Source: Lysobacteraceae bacterium NML93-0793 (GTDB lineage Bacteria > Pseudomonadota > Gammaproteobacteria > Xanthomonadales > Xanthomonadaceae). Taken from it: DNA of 64,000 nt. The stretch spans positions 124,001-188,000 of the forward strand of contig NTJG01000006.1 of assembly GCA_002324875.1 (NCBI GenBank). Direction: 5' to 3'. Positions 46,470 through 58,691 of this stretch are shown one piece after another (position 1 is the stretch's first letter; each line of letters opens with the position of its first letter). Both the position numbers and the translations under genes were made by a program. The notes below the pieces were generated by a model. The model did not search any database. It was given only the letters and a program-made list of their open reading frames with translations, and was not told the DNA's origin.

Positions 46470-47072
46470 TCAGCCCGGGGTGGTCCGGGATGTCGCGCGC
46501 GGCTTGGCGGTGCGCGCACCCGACGCTTTGCCGGGTGCGGCAGAGCGTGTGGTGGTAGAGGCGGACGCACGTCCACTGCCGGACGCGCGTTTCGACGCCT
46601 TGGCCGTGCGGCCGCCGCTGCCCTCGGCCCGGGCGCGCAGCTCGCTCCGGAGCGCGTCGATCTCCGCACGGAGCGCATCGACCTCCGCGCGGCGGGGCAC
46701 GCCCCACTTCTGGAGCGCGCCGTGCACGCGCGTCTCCACCATGCTCTCGAGCTGCTCCCAGCCCTCCAGCGCCCGGTCACGAGTTTGCGTGACACCCTGT
46801 TCGAACACGCCACGGACCTCGCTGGCGCGCGCGGCAGCGAAGTCACGCGCGGTCTTCTCGAGGTCGGCGCCGTCGCGCGCCAGACTGTCGAACAGCCGTG
46901 TGCCTTCGGCCTGGGCGCGTCCGAATGCGCCGACGCCGGCGAGCCAGATCTGCTGGGCGGTGTCGCTGAGCGAGCGGGGCGCGGCGGCAGCGTCGGCAGC
47001 TGCGCCGGAACGTGCGCGGCCTGCGCTGCGGCGGCCTGCGGTCTTCTTCGTCGTCTTGCGGGTGGTGGCCAT
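46470..47072 (-). CDS. Phasin family protein
   Basis: A 200-residue helical protein. It has a Lys/Arg/Ala-rich N-terminal tail, then the phasin helix region (residues ~30-150: SDTAQQIWLAGVGAFGRAQAEGTRLFDSLARDGADLE and EVRGVFEQGV), and a coiled coil (EVDALRAEIDALRSELRARA). A basic/Ala-rich AAA-like C-terminal tail follows, as in PhaM/PhaF-type DNA-binding phasins. It coats polyhydroxyalkanoate granules and may tie them to the nucleoid. ATG 47072 with GGAGA upstream. Diverges from the FFLEEY gene. Confidence 0.9.
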   Translation of the reverse strand: MATTRKTTKKTAGRRSAGRARSGAAADAAAAPRSLSDTAQQIWLAGVGAFGRAQAEGTRLFDSLARDGADLEKTARDFAAARASEVRGVFEQGVTQTRDRALEGWEQLESMVETRVHGALQKWGVPRRAEVDALRAEIDALRSELRARAEGSGGRTAKASKRASGSGRASASTTTRSAAPGKASGARTAKPRATSRTTPG

Positions 47073-47202
47073 GGACGTGTCTCCATCGGAAGCAAGGTGC
47101 CGGCGGCGCCGGGACGGTCGGGTCGTACGCCGTCGATCATGCCGCCCCGGCCCGGAAGGCGGCGCGATTGAACACGAGGCGGCGAGCCTCGAAGATGCGG
47201 GC

Positions 47203-47919
47203 ATGGGCAGATCCGATCTCCATCGACGACTCGGCAACCGCTTGTACTGGCACCAGCGTCTGCACGACGCGGACGACGAGCCGCGCAACGATTCGCGCTG
47301 GGTCGCCGAACTTCGCCGGTGGCAAGCAGCGCGGCTCGCGTCGAGCTTCGCGCACGCGCTCGACGATCCCGGCCGGCGACCGGCGGCGGAATTCTTTCTC
47401 GAGCACGTCTACGGCGATCGGGACTTCACCCGGCGCGATGCCGACATCGCCCGCACGCTGCCGGTCATGCGCCGCCTGTTGCCCGAGCCGCTTCTCGAGA
47501 CGGTGGCCGACACGCTCGAGCTCGGCGCCTTGAGCCACGCCCTCGACCTGCACATGAGCGACGCGCTGCATGCGCTGGCGCCGCGGCGCCGGAAACTCGA
47601 CGCCGCGCTCTATGCGGAAGCCTACGTGGCGACCGGACGCCCGCAGCTGCGGCGCCGCCAGATCCGCCTCGTCGCCGAGGTCGGTGCCGGGTTCGCCCGC
47701 GCGTTGCGGATGCGCGGGGTATCGGCGTTGCTGGCGTTCGCCCGGGGCCCCGCGCGGCTGGCGGGACTCAGCGAGTTGCAGGGCTTTCTCGAACAGGGCT
47801 ATGCCGCGTTCGATGCGCTGGACGATGCCGACGCCTTCGTCGCGGAAATCGAGCGCGATGAACGCGAGGTCTCGCGGCGCCTGTTCGCGGGCCATCCCTC
47901 GCCTTACGCGGGGCCGTAA
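47203..47919 (+). CDS. FFLEEY-motif family protein
   Basis: A 238-residue soluble, mostly helical protein. RPAAEFFLEHVYGDRDFTRRDADIARTLPVMRRLLPEPLLETV is the defining block (FFLE(E/H)xYG) of a xanthomonad family without known function. It lies among polyhydroxyalkanoate genes, where these proteins often occur. ATG 47203 is chosen; no strong ribosome site is visible. Diverges from phasin, and its stop is 7 bases from the stop of the convergent PHA-system gene. Confidence 0.82.
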   Translation: MGRSDLHRRLGNRLYWHQRLHDADDEPRNDSRWVAELRRWQAARLASSFAHALDDPGRRPAAEFFLEHVYGDRDFTRRDADIARTLPVMRRLLPEPLLETVADTLELGALSHALDLHMSDALHALAPRRRKLDAALYAEAYVATGRPQLRRRQIRLVAEVGAGFARALRMRGVSALLAFARGPARLAGLSELQGFLEQGYAAFDALDDADAFVAEIERDEREVSRRLFAGHPSPYAGP

Positions 47920-47926
47920 CCGGCCT

Positions 47927-48199
47927 TCAGAATTTCTCGTCGAGCACGCGCCGGATCTCGGACTCGATCGGCCCCCGCATCGCGGCGAGAAGGAAGCCGA
48001 GCTTGGCGGTCACGCGCAGGCTGCCCGGCAGCATGTCGATCGCGCCGTCGACCCCGGAGCGCTTGAATCGCAGCGTGTCGCCTTCCCAGGCCGTCTGCAT
48101 GTCGAAGCGCTGGGCCAGCTTGCCGGCGACGTCCTCGACGGCGGAGCGGGCCTGCTCGGGTGGCAGCGAGTGCGGATGGGTGATGTCGATGCCGGACAT
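47927..48199 (-). CDS. Polyhydroxyalkanoic acid system family protein
   Basis: A 90-residue soluble protein matching the PHA-system (TIGR02610) family: MSGIDITHPHSLPPEQARSA, KLAQRFDMQTAWEGDTLRFKRSGVDGAID, and VTAKLGFLLAAMRGPIESEIRR. The small size and sequence fit the family exactly. It is near phasin and FFLEEY genes, all likely connected to polymer granules; phaC itself is not in the window. ATG 48199. Confidence 0.9.
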   Translation of the reverse strand: MSGIDITHPHSLPPEQARSAVEDVAGKLAQRFDMQTAWEGDTLRFKRSGVDGAIDMLPGSLRVTAKLGFLLAAMRGPIESEIRRVLDEKF

Positions 48200-48315
48200 G
48201 CGGGCGGTTCCGAAACGAGGGACGTGCATTCTGCGATGCCGCCACGCATCGACCAAGTGACGGTGCATCCGCACGGCGACCGGAGCGCGCGTGGCCCGTG
48301 CTAGATTGCGGCCGC

Positions 48316-49122
48316 ATGACCGCACTGAAGCTGCGTTTCCCCACGCCCGACGAACCCGAACTGCCGCTCGACATGGGCGAGCACGGCGTCGCACCGCGCG
48401 CGGGTGGCGCCGGCCTGGCGCCGGTCGCGGATGGCGCGACGCCGAGTGTGCGCTTCTGCGTCGATCGACGTGGGGTCTGGCTCACCGTCAGCGACGGCGT
48501 GCGCGGCGTGCATGTGAACGGCCGCGCGATCCAGCGCATGGCGATGCTGCGGACCGGGGATGCGGTGTACGTCGACGGGCACGAACTGCGGCTGGTCTCG
48601 TCCACGCCGGTCGCGGCACGGGCACGGGCGGAGGAGGCGCAGGATGCCTTCGACACGGCGGACGCGGATCTGCGCATCGTGCTGCGGGGTGTCGGCGGGC
48701 GCTATCACGGGCGCAGCTTCACCCTCGCACAGCCGCGACTCGTCGGCCGGCACGCGGACGCCGACATCCGGATCGACGATCCCGGCTTCGCCGAACGGCA
48801 CGCGCGGCTCGAGCGTGCCGGCACCGGTGTCCGCCTGATCGATCTGGGGCAAGGCGAGGGCAGCCTGGTCAACGGCGAACCGGTGCGTGACGCCTGGCTG
48901 CAGGCGGGTGACCAGGTCGTCTTCGATGCGCATCATCGTTTCGTGGTCGAGGCGCCGGCGCGTGCGGTGCACCTGCCTGATGACGACGACGGCGTGATGC
49001 CGGATGCACACGCGCTTCTGCCCGCAACCTCGCGCGGTGGTTTGCCACTGCCGTGGCTGCTGCTGGCGGCAGCGGTGATCGCCGGCCTGCTCAGCGTTCT
49101 GCTGCTGTTCGGCGCGGCCTGA
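48316..49122 (+). CDS. FHA-domain membrane protein
   Basis: A 268-residue protein with one clear FHA domain at ~residues 115-205 (LVGRHADADIRIDDPGFAERHARLER with the GR and SxxH-like FAERHA phosphothreonine site). A second weaker FHA-like stretch (GVHVNGRAIQRMAMLRTGDAVYVDG) lies before it. A single C-terminal membrane segment (PWLLLAAAVIAGLLSVLLLF) anchors it, so the FHA modules face the cytoplasm. It may recruit phosphoproteins to the membrane; no kinase gene is adjacent. ATG 48316. Confidence 0.85.
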   Translation: MTALKLRFPTPDEPELPLDMGEHGVAPRAGGAGLAPVADGATPSVRFCVDRRGVWLTVSDGVRGVHVNGRAIQRMAMLRTGDAVYVDGHELRLVSSTPVAARARAEEAQDAFDTADADLRIVLRGVGGRYHGRSFTLAQPRLVGRHADADIRIDDPGFAERHARLERAGTGVRLIDLGQGEGSLVNGEPVRDAWLQAGDQVVFDAHHRFVVEAPARAVHLPDDDDGVMPDAHALLPATSRGGLPLPWLLLAAAVIAGLLSVLLLFGAA

Positions 49123-49173
49123 TCCGCGCCGCGCGGCGACGGCCGCCGCGGGTCGTGCTTCACCGTCTCCGGA

Positions 49174-49902
49174 TCAGGCGCCCGGGGACGCCCCTGGCCG
49201 ACGTCGCTGACCTGTCGGCGCAGCGCGACCGGTCGGTCCGACCGAACGTCGCCGCTGCAACGCCTTCCAGCCACGCCAGGCGAGCAGGATCGAGAGCAGG
49301 GCCGCATACAGTGCCGGCTCGCGCCAGTCGGATTTCACGATCCACCAGAAATGCAGCACCGCGAGCGCGGCAATCGGATAGACGAGCCGGTGTAGGCGTC
49401 CCCAGTTGCGTCCCAGGCGTCGCATCCATCCCCGCGTCGACGTCACGGTCAGCGGCACGAGCAGCAGCCAGGCCAGAAAGCCCACGGTGATGAACGGACG
49501 GCGTGCGATCTCGGTGGCGATCTGCGAGACATCGCCGACGAGGTCCAGACTCAACCACGCCGCGAAATGCACGCTGGCGTAGACGAAGGCGTACAGCCCG
49601 AGCATGCGCCGGAAGCGCAGCAGCACGGCGGCGCCGGTGAGCTGGCGCAACGGGCTGATGGCGAGCGTAACCAGCAGCAGGCGCAAGGCGCCGATCCCGG
49701 TTTCGTGCTCGATGGCCACGATCGGATCGGCGCCGAGCGCATCGATATCCGCGCCACCCACGACCTGCCAGATCCGCCAGGCGAGCCAGGCCAGCGGTGC
49801 CAGCGCCAGCAGATGCACAAGCACCTTGGCCGCGATCACGCCTGGCGCGGCCGGCGGACCGGAGGGCCGGCGCGGGTCGTTCGCGCCCGTGTGCGCGTTC
49901 AA
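49174..49902 (-). CDS. msrQ: MsrQ heme-binding subunit of methionine sulfoxide reductase
   Basis: A 242-residue inner-membrane cytochrome b-type protein (YedZ/MsrQ) with six membrane segments. His ligands in ASVHFAAW and [17 protein letters not shown] bind heme; [18 protein letters not shown] is the family signature. It passes electrons from the quinone pool to MsrP. TTG 49902 is chosen because TTGA overlaps the msrP stop; the GTG at 49842 is a shorter alternative. Same layout as the MFS-ggpPS junction. Confidence 0.9.
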   Translation of the reverse strand: MNAHTGANDPRRPSGPPAAPGVIAAKVLVHLLALAPLAWLAWRIWQVVGGADIDALGADPIVAIEHETGIGALRLLLVTLAISPLRQLTGAAVLLRFRRMLGLYAFVYASVHFAAWLSLDLVGDVSQIATEIARRPFITVGFLAWLLLVPLTVTSTRGWMRRLGRNWGRLHRLVYPIAALAVLHFWWIVKSDWREPALYAALLSILLAWRGWKALQRRRSVGPTGRAAPTGQRRRPGASPGA

Positions 49903-50867
49903 TACCACCGGCGCAGATCCATGCCCGCGTAGAGCGAGGCCACCTGGTCGGCATAGCCGTTGAACGGCTGTGTGTCGATCCGGTTGGCGATGAGCCGGTT
50001 CGACGTGCCGGCGATCCGACGCTCGGTCTTCTGGCTCCAGCGCGGGTGGTCGACCGCGGGATTGACGTTGCTGAAGAAGCCGTACTCGGACGGCTGCAAC
50101 TGGTTCCAGGCGGTCGCCGGCATGCGCTCGACGAAGCGGATCTCGACGATCGACTTGATGCTCTTGAATCCATACTTCCACGGCACGACCAGTCGAAGCG
50201 GCGCGCCGTTCTGCTGCGGCAACGGCTTGCCGTACAGCCCGGTGGCGAGGAACGCCAAGGGATGCATGGCCTCGTCGATGCGCAAGCCCTCCCGATAGGG
50301 CCAGTTGATCGAGCGGAATCGCAGGCCGGGCATCTGCTCGCGATCGGCCAGCGTGGTGAACGCGACGTACTTCGCCTTCGACGTGGGTTCGAACTTGCGC
50401 AGCACCGAGGCCAGCGGCACGCCGCTCCAGGGAATCACCATCGACCACCCTTCGACGCAACGCAGACGGTAGATGCGCTCCTCGTTCGCCACGCCGCGCA
50501 GCAGGTCCTCGAACGAGACGCGGCCGGGCCTGGCGCATTCGCCGCCGATCTCGACCGTCCAGGGCGAGGTGCGCAGGGTCTTGGCCGCGCGCGAGGGATC
50601 GCTCTTGCCGGTGCCGAACTCGTAGAAATTGTTGTAGGTGGTGATGTCCTCGTACCGCGTCAGCGCCTCGTCGGTCCGGAAACCGCTGCGCGCCTGGGCC
50701 GGCGTGACGGGCGGGCCGGAAGCCGGTGGTGGCTCGGCCTCGGCGCACCCCGCCAGCGCCAGTGCCGGTGCCGCGGCCATCAGGCCGAGCAGGCGCCGCC
50801 GTTCGCGATGGACCGTTTCGTCGGTGACTTCGGATTCGCGGATCCGCAACGCGTCGCGCAATGACAT
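49899..50867 (-). CDS. msrP: MsrP protein-methionine-sulfoxide reductase catalytic subunit
   Basis: A 322-residue periplasmic molybdoenzyme (YedY). Tat signal: [21 protein letters not shown]. The molybdenum Cys is C137 in [37 protein letters not shown] and [13 protein letters not shown] are family blocks. It repairs oxidised methionines in envelope proteins, with electrons from MsrQ. ATG 50867; the divergent serC start is 131 bp away. Confidence 0.95.
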   Translation of the reverse strand: MSLRDALRIRESEVTDETVHRERRRLLGLMAAAPALALAGCAEAEPPPASGPPVTPAQARSGFRTDEALTRYEDITTYNNFYEFGTGKSDPSRAAKTLRTSPWTVEIGGECARPGRVSFEDLLRGVANEERIYRLRCVEGWSMVIPWSGVPLASVLRKFEPTSKAKYVAFTTLADREQMPGLRFRSINWPYREGLRIDEAMHPLAFLATGLYGKPLPQQNGAPLRLVVPWKYGFKSIKSIVEIRFVERMPATAWNQLQPSEYGFFSNVNPAVDHPRWSQKTERRIAGTSNRLIANRIDTQPFNGYADQVASLYAGMDLRRWY

Positions 50868-50998
50868 GGAGACACTCCTCGGCGCCGCGCGCCCGTCGTG
50901 GACCGGTGGATACGTTGCCAGCGCAACCATTGGATGCGCGTCAAACTGTTGCGCTGCGGCATACTTGCCGGCCCCGAAATCCATCCCTGGAGTGCTCG

Positions 50999-52099
50999 AT
51001 GGCACGCGCGTACAACTTTGCTCCCGGACCCGCGGCGTTGCCTGAAAGCGTGCTGAAACAGGCGCAGGCCGACATGCTCGAGTGGGGCGATGCCGGCGCA
51101 TCGATCGTCGAGATGAGTCACCGGGGACCGGAGTTCATGGCGGTCGCCACACGCGCCGAGGCCGATCTTCGCACCCTGCTCGACGTGCCCGACGATTACG
51201 CGGTGCTGTTCCTGCCCGGCGGCGCGACGACTGCGCAGGCGCTGCTGCCGCTGAATTTCGCCAATGCCGGTGACACCGTCGACTACGTCGTCACCGGGCA
51301 CTGGGGCAAGACCGCGCTCAAGCAGCTCACGCCTGCGGTGTCGGTGAACATCGCCGCCAGCGGCGAGGCCGAGGGTTACCGCACGATTCCCGCACGCGAA
51401 TCCTGGCGGCTGACGCCGGGTGCGGCCTATGTCCACATCACCGCCAACGAGACCATCCACGGTGTCGAGTACCGCCCGGCCTGGGGCGCGCCCGCGCCGG
51501 AGACCGGCGACGTACCACTGTTCGCCGACTTCAGTTCCAGCATCGCCTCCGAGCCGATCGACATCTCGCGCTACGGCGTGATCTACGCCGGCGCGCAGAA
51601 GAATCTCGGGCCGGTCGGTATCTCGGTCGTCATCATCCGCCGCGATCTGCTCGAGCGCGCCGGACAGCCGCGCGCCGACATCTTCAATTACCGCTCGCAG
51701 CTCGCCAACGACTCGATGCTCAACACGCCGCCGACCTGGAACTGGTACGTGGCCGGCCTGGTGTTCCGCTGGATGCTCGACGAGGGCGGTACGCCGGAAT
51801 TCAATCGCCGCAGCGACGAAAAGGCGGCACTGCTCTACGGCGCGATCGACGGCTCTGGCGGTTTCTACCGAAACGACGTCGACGCCGCGGTGCGCTCGCG
51901 CATGAACGTGCCGTTCTTCCTCGCCGACGAGGCACGCAACGACGCATTCCTGGCGGGTGCTCGCGAGGCCGGACTGATCGGCCTGAAGGGGCATCGCGTG
52001 CTGGGCGGCATGCGTGCGTCGATCTACAACGCGATGCCGGTCGACGGCGTCCGCGCCCTCGTCGCCTACATGCAGGATTTCCAGAAGACCCATGGCTGA
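50999..52099 (+). CDS. serC: Phosphoserine aminotransferase
   Basis: A 366-residue PLP enzyme of class V aminotransferases, converting 3-phosphohydroxypyruvate to phosphoserine in serine and pyridoxine synthesis. [15 protein letters not shown] starts the family, and [16 protein letters not shown] contains the PLP Lys. SHRGPEF, HWGKTA and the C-terminal [12 protein letters not shown] also match. ATG 50999 has TGGAG upstream. It overlaps pheA by eight bases, starting the serC-pheA-aroA operon. Confidence 0.96.
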   Translation: MARAYNFAPGPAALPESVLKQAQADMLEWGDAGASIVEMSHRGPEFMAVATRAEADLRTLLDVPDDYAVLFLPGGATTAQALLPLNFANAGDTVDYVVTGHWGKTALKQLTPAVSVNIAASGEAEGYRTIPARESWRLTPGAAYVHITANETIHGVEYRPAWGAPAPETGDVPLFADFSSSIASEPIDISRYGVIYAGAQKNLGPVGISVVIIRRDLLERAGQPRADIFNYRSQLANDSMLNTPPTWNWYVAGLVFRWMLDEGGTPEFNRRSDEKAALLYGAIDGSGGFYRNDVDAAVRSRMNVPFFLADEARNDAFLAGAREAGLIGLKGHRVLGGMRASIYNAMPVDGVRALVAYMQDFQKTHG

Positions 52100-53267
52100 T
52101 TCGAAGAAGACCGCCCGGCCCGCTCGACGTGGAACGCCCGCGAATGCGAAGGCCGACGCGGTGAAAGCGTCGGCGACGGCCGGCGTCGGCAAACCCGATC
52201 TCGACGCCGTGCGCGCACAGATCGACGGGATCGACCGCCAGATCCAGACCCTGATCGCCGAACGTGCGCAGTTCGCGCGCCAGGTCGGCAAGGCCAAGGG
52301 CAAGCTGGCCGCGGCCGTGGATTACTACCGGCCCGAGCGCGAAGCGCAGGTGCTGCGCCGCGTCGTCGATCGCAACGACGGCCCGCTGTCGGATACCGAA
52401 CTGGTGCGCCTGTTCCGCGAGATCATGTCCGCGTGCCTGGCCCAGCAGGAGCCGTTGAAGATCGGCTATCTGGGCCCCGAGGGCACGTTCTCGCAGCAGG
52501 CGGTGCACAAGCAGTTCGGGCATTCGGCCAAGGGCCTGCCACTGGCGAGCATCGAGGAAGTGTTCGACGAAGTCGCCGCGGGCAACGCCGATTTCGGCGT
52601 GGTGCCGGTCGAGAACTCGGGGCAGGGCACGATCCAGTCGACGCTCGACATGTTCCTGACCTCGCCGCTGAAGATCTGCGGCGAGGTGGAGCTGCGTGTG
52701 CACCAGTACCTGCTGTCGCGCACCGGACGGCTCGACGACATCGAGCGTGTGTATTCGCACGGCCTGTCGCTGGCCCAGTGCAAGCAGTGGCTGCGCGAGA
52801 ACCTGCCGGGCGTCGAGAAGCACGCGGTGGTCAGCAACGCCGAAGCGGTGCGTCGCGCGAAGAAGTCGGATGATGCTGCAGCGATCGCCGGCGAGAACGC
52901 CGCGCACGTCTACGGCATGCAGGTGATCGCCGGCCCGATCGAGGACCGCAGCGACAACACCACGCGCTTTCTGGTGATCGGCCGCGGTGCGTTTCCGCCG
53001 TCGGGCAACGACCGCACGTCGTTGATGGTGTTCATCCGTGACCAGCCTGGCGCGCTGTATCGCATCCTCGAGCCGCTCGCGCGGCGCGACATCAGCATGA
53101 ACCGCATCGAGTCGCGCCCCGCCCACGGTGCGCTGTGGCAGTACGCGTTCTTCATCGAGGTCAACGGCCACGTCGACGAATCCCCGCTCAAGGACGCGCT
53201 CGGCGAGATCGACGCGTTCGCCGGCGAGGTCCGCGTGCTCGGGTCCTATCCGGTCGCCGTGCCGTGA
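52092..53267 (+). CDS. pheA: Chorismate mutase/prephenate dehydratase (P-protein)
   Basis: A 391-residue bifunctional enzyme. After a basic ~37-residue tail, residues ~38-120 form the AroQ chorismate mutase helices ([29 protein letters not shown]). Residues ~122-300 form prephenate dehydratase ([33 protein letters not shown]), and ~310-390 an ACT domain ([17 protein letters not shown]) for phenylalanine feedback. It makes phenylpyruvate from chorismate. ATG 52092 overlaps serC by eight bases; a basic leader is unusual but seen in relatives. Confidence 0.95.
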   Translation: MADSKKTARPARRGTPANAKADAVKASATAGVGKPDLDAVRAQIDGIDRQIQTLIAERAQFARQVGKAKGKLAAAVDYYRPEREAQVLRRVVDRNDGPLSDTELVRLFREIMSACLAQQEPLKIGYLGPEGTFSQQAVHKQFGHSAKGLPLASIEEVFDEVAAGNADFGVVPVENSGQGTIQSTLDMFLTSPLKICGEVELRVHQYLLSRTGRLDDIERVYSHGLSLAQCKQWLRENLPGVEKHAVVSNAEAVRRAKKSDDAAAIAGENAAHVYGMQVIAGPIEDRSDNTTRFLVIGRGAFPPSGNDRTSLMVFIRDQPGALYRILEPLARRDISMNRIESRPAHGALWQYAFFIEVNGHVDESPLKDALGEIDAFAGEVRVLGSYPVAVP

Positions 53268-54583
53268 GCGCGGCCTCATGGAACGCGGCGCCGGGCGCGC
53301 CGCTGCGCGGCGAGGTGCGCGTGCCGGGCGACAAGTCGGTCTCGCACCGCGCGATCATGCTGGCCGCGCTCGCCGACGGCACCTCGCGCATCGACGGATT
53401 CCTCGAGGGTGAGGACGCGCGCGCAACCGAGGCGATCTTCCGTCGCCTCGGCGTGCTGATCGAAACGCCCGGCGCCGGCTCGCGCATCGTGCACGGCGTC
53501 GGGATCGACGGCCTGCGCGCCTCCGATGCTCCGCTGGATTGCGGCAATGCCGGGACCGGAATGCGCCTGATCGCCGGGCTGCTGGCAGGCCAGGCGTTCG
53601 ACAGCACGCTCGTCGGCGATCCGTCGCTGTCGAAGCGCCCGATGCGCCGTGTCACCGAGCCACTGGCACGCATGGGCGCGCGTATCGATACGGGCGAAGG
53701 AGGCGTCCCGCCACTGCACGTCCACGGCGGCACTCCGCTGCGGGGCATCGAATTCGACAACGTGCTCGCCAGTGCGCAGGTCAAATCCTGCCTGCTGCTC
53801 GCGGGCCTCTACGCCGATGGCGAAACCGTCGTGCACGAGCCGCGGCCGACGCGCGACTACACCGAACGCATGCTCGCCGCGTTCGGCTGGCCGATCGAAT
53901 TCGCCCCCGGGATCGCGCGTCTGACCGGCGGACATCGCTTGCGTGCGACCGACGTACGCGTGCCAGCGGACTTCTCATCGGCCGCGTTCTTCCTGGTGGC
54001 CGCGTCGATCGTGCCCGGTTCCGACCTGCTGCTGCGCCGCGTCGGCATGAATCCGCGTCGCACCGGCCTGCTGCACGTGCTGCGGCTGATGGGCGCGGAC
54101 ATCGTGGAATCGGATGCGGGCGAGGAGGGCGGCGAGCCGGTGGCCGATCTGCGCGTGCGGCATGCCCCGCTGCACGGCATCGACGTGCCCGAGCAGCACG
54201 TGCCGGACATGATCGACGAGTTTCCGGTGCTTTTCATTGCGGCCGCCTGCGCGCATGGCGCGACGCGGGTGACCGGCGCGCACGAGCTGCGGGTCAAGGA
54301 GTCGGATCGCATCGCGACGATGGCGGCCGGTCTGCGGGCGCTGGGTGTGGATCTCGACGAGGCGGAAGACGGTGCGACGATCCGCGGCCGGGCGGGCGGC
54401 GCGCTGGGCGGCAACGCACGTATCGACAGCCATGGCGACCATCGCATCGCGATGGCGTTCGCGGTCGCGGCGCAACGCAGTGGTTCGCCCGTCACCGTCG
54501 ACGATGTCGCGAACGTGGCCACTTCGTTCCCGGGCTTCGAGTCATTGGCACGGGACGTGGGCTTCGGCCTGACGACGGCCTGA
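53264..54583 (+). CDS. aroA: 3-phosphoshikimate 1-carboxyvinyltransferase (EPSP synthase)
   Basis: A 439-residue EPSP synthase, sixth step of the shikimate pathway. VPGDKSVSHRAIML binds substrate near the N-terminus, CGNAGTGMRLIAG binds shikimate/PEP, and IDEFPVLFIAAACA and RVKESDRIA are the other active-site blocks. The GNAGT form (with Ala) is a class II-like detail relevant to glyphosate sensitivity. GTG 53264 overlaps the pheA stop (GTGA). End of the serC-pheA-aroA operon. Confidence 0.95.
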   Translation: MSAASWNAAPGAPLRGEVRVPGDKSVSHRAIMLAALADGTSRIDGFLEGEDARATEAIFRRLGVLIETPGAGSRIVHGVGIDGLRASDAPLDCGNAGTGMRLIAGLLAGQAFDSTLVGDPSLSKRPMRRVTEPLARMGARIDTGEGGVPPLHVHGGTPLRGIEFDNVLASAQVKSCLLLAGLYADGETVVHEPRPTRDYTERMLAAFGWPIEFAPGIARLTGGHRLRATDVRVPADFSSAAFFLVAASIVPGSDLLLRRVGMNPRRTGLLHVLRLMGADIVESDAGEEGGEPVADLRVRHAPLHGIDVPEQHVPDMIDEFPVLFIAAACAHGATRVTGAHELRVKESDRIATMAAGLRALGVDLDEAEDGATIRGRAGGALGGNARIDSHGDHRIAMAFAVAAQRSGSPVTVDDVANVATSFPGFESLARDVGFGLTTA

Positions 54584-54588
54584 GCCAG

Positions 54589-54614
54589 AAAAAAGGACCC
54601 GGATCACGGGTCCT
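54589..54614 (-). terminator. Terminator between aroA and TonB-like gene
   Basis: An 8-bp stem (54594-54601 with 54607-54614), five-base loop and, on the minus strand, a T6 run. It ends the minus-strand TonB-like gene; on the plus strand no T-run follows, so aroA ends less sharply. Confidence 0.85.
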
Positions 54615-54635
54615 TGCGTGCATGCACCGGCGGGT

Positions 54636-55190
54636 TCAGTTGCCCGGTGCGGCGCGGTTCTCGTCCAGCGTGAAATCCACTGGAACACGGACGGCACTGG
54701 CCGCCGGTCGACCATTGCGGATGGCCGGCTCGAAGGTCCAGTTGCGCACGGCATCGACGGCGGCCCGATCCAGATCACGCGATCGACTGCGTGTTTCCAC
54801 GCTGACGTCGGTGGGCCGGCCGTCGGCCCCGACCTGCGCCAGCACGACGACCGTGCCTTCTTCACGACTGCGCGCCGCAGCCGGCGGATAGACCGGCCCC
54901 GGCTGCTCGAGCGGGCGGGCGTCGCGGTCCGCGGCGACCGCGGGGCGCGTCGGCTCCGGCGCCTCGGGCTCGGGCGCGGGGCCGCGCTCGGCCGGCGGTG
55001 CGATGCCGTCGCCGATCACCGGCGCGTCCGGAATTTCGGGCGGGGCGCTCGGCGTGCGCTGACTGAGGAAATACCAGCCGACGGCAACGAGCGCGACGAG
55101 CAGGAGGATCCAGATCAGTGGGCTCGAGCCTTTGCGGGGCGCTCCTTCCGGCGGCGGGGCATCGTGGGGACGCTGCATCGGATCGCTCAT
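54636..55190 (-). CDS. TonB C-terminal domain protein, copy 1
   Basis: A 184-residue TonB-like protein. One membrane segment near residues 24-42 (SPLIWILLLVALVAVGWYFL) is followed by a Pro/Glu/Ala-rich periplasmic spacer and a TonB C-terminal domain: GPVYPPAAARSREEGTVVVLAQVGADGRPTDVSVETRSRSRDLDRAAVDAVRNWTFEPA. It lacks its own ExbBD nearby. May transfer energy to outer-membrane receptors or act in another envelope process. ATG 55190. Confidence 0.9.
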   Translation of the reverse strand: MSDPMQRPHDAPPPEGAPRKGSSPLIWILLLVALVAVGWYFLSQRTPSAPPEIPDAPVIGDGIAPPAERGPAPEPEAPEPTRPAVAADRDARPLEQPGPVYPPAAARSREEGTVVVLAQVGADGRPTDVSVETRSRSRDLDRAAVDAVRNWTFEPAIRNGRPAASAVRVPVDFTLDENRAAPGN

Positions 55191-55267
55191 GACCACACCT
55201 CCAGGCTGAACGGAAGTCCGGAGCCTCCCATGCATTTAGTCGACGGTGCGTTACGGCGCGCGTGCGC

Positions 55268-57279
<2,012 letters not shown>

Positions 57280-57562
57280 GCGCCGGCAGCGGATCGCCGG
57301 TTGCGCTCGCAGCCGGCCTGCCGACGGATCAAGTGTCTGCGCCATGCATTCTCGGATGGGCCGCGGTTCCGTTACCCGGCGCGGACGTGCCGGGTGTCAA
57401 TGAGCTGGTGTCCGAGGACACGCATCGACAGGCGGGTGTCGTGGCGTCGTATCGGCAATCTCGCCGCGCAGGGCATTCGACAGGTGCTCGTGCAGTGCTC
57501 GTTGCGGATATGGAATAAAGATGGTGAAATGACTGCCATCGTCCCAATTCGAGCGAACTCCC

Positions 57563-58567
57563 GTGCAGGATCTCAATGATCTGTATTACTTCGCGATGGT
57601 CGTCGAGCACGGCGGCTTCGCTGCCGCCGAGCGCGCACTCGGGATTCCGAAGTCGCGCCTGAGCCGACGGATCAGTCAGCTCGAGAACGATCTCGGGGTC
57701 CGGCTGCTGCAGCGCTCGACGCGCCGGTTCGCCGTCACCGATGTCGGCCAGAGCGTGTTCCGCCACGCGCAGTCGATGCTCGCCGAGGCGACCGCCGCGC
57801 GCGAGGTCGTGGATCGGCTGAGCGCCGAGCCGCGCGGTCTGGTCCGGGTCAGCGTGCCCGTGAGCATCGCCCAGCAGTCGATCCCGCAGATGCTGCCGGA
57901 GTTCCTCGCGCGTTACCCGCAGGTGCGCGTGCAGCTGCACGTCAGCAATCGCCGGGTCGACGTCATCAACGAAGGCTTCGACGTTGCCGTGCGCGTGCGC
58001 TCCAAGCTCGACGACGACGGCAGCCTGGTGATGCGCAGTTTCGGCCAGATCCAGGAACTGCTGGTCGCCAGCCCCGGGTATCTCGATCGTATGGGCCGGC
58101 CGCAGGATCCAGACGAACTCGACCAGCACACCACGATGAGCATGGGCGAGGACGAGGTGAAGCAGCGCTGGGACCTGCAGGCCAACGACGGAACCACGCG
58201 CCGCGTGGAACTCAAGCCGCGCGTTGCCGGCTTCGATTTTCCGATGCTGATGGCGCTCGCCAAACAGGGCCTCGGCATCACGATGCTGCCCGAAACCCTG
58301 TGCGCCGAAGCGGTACGCAACGGCGAGCTCGAAGTGGTGTTGCCCGACTGGCATCTGCCGCAGGGCATCGCACATGCCGTCTTCGCCTCGCGCCGCGGCC
58401 TGCTGCCGGCGGTGCGCGTCTTCATCGACTTCCTCGCCGAGAAGCTGCCGCCGCTGATCGAGGCCTCCAGTCTCGACTGCCGCAATTGCGACAGGAAGCC
58501 CGTGGCCGGCGGCCCGGTGCCGCCGCCCCGTATTGCCGCCGCGGTTGCGCGTGCGACAATGGCCTGA
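57563..58567 (+). CDS. LysR family transcriptional regulator
   Basis: A 334-residue LTTR of the AaeR/DsdC-like class A group: DLYYFAMVVEHGGFAAAERALGIPKSRLSRRISQLENDLGVRLLQRSTRRFAVTDVG. The substrate domain follows. The C-terminus has an extra ~30 residues beyond the usual length, with a CRNC Cys pair. GTG 57563. No target gene is next to it; the only upstream gene on the same strand is serS. The ~280-bp spacer before it has no other feature I can call. Confidence 0.9.
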   Translation: MQDLNDLYYFAMVVEHGGFAAAERALGIPKSRLSRRISQLENDLGVRLLQRSTRRFAVTDVGQSVFRHAQSMLAEATAAREVVDRLSAEPRGLVRVSVPVSIAQQSIPQMLPEFLARYPQVRVQLHVSNRRVDVINEGFDVAVRVRSKLDDDGSLVMRSFGQIQELLVASPGYLDRMGRPQDPDELDQHTTMSMGEDEVKQRWDLQANDGTTRRVELKPRVAGFDFPMLMALAKQGLGITMLPETLCAEAVRNGELEVVLPDWHLPQGIAHAVFASRRGLLPAVRVFIDFLAEKLPPLIEASSLDCRNCDRKPVAGGPVPPPRIAAAVARATMA

Positions 58568-58573
58568 CGATTT

Positions 58574-58590
58574 CGGAGCGTGCCGCTCCG
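58574..58590 (+). terminator. Hairpin after LysR gene
   Basis: A 7-bp stem (58574-58580 with 58584-58590) and a three-base loop directly after the LysR stop. No T-run; could be rho-independent-like or a processing site. A second larger hairpin region follows at ~58630-58675. Confidence 0.35.
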
Positions 58591-58691
58591 GAGTGTCCCG
58601 GATGCAATGGCTTCGGACGTCATCAGGCGTGCATCCCTTGCCGAGCAGGTCCGCCCTTGCGGGCGGGGATGCAAGAGACGCGTAACGCAAC

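Noticed and set aside
58630..58675. Nested GC-rich hairpin before tRNA-Ser as attachment site
   Set aside because: Looks like a REP-type or terminator structure; no matching copy in the window to support an att role.
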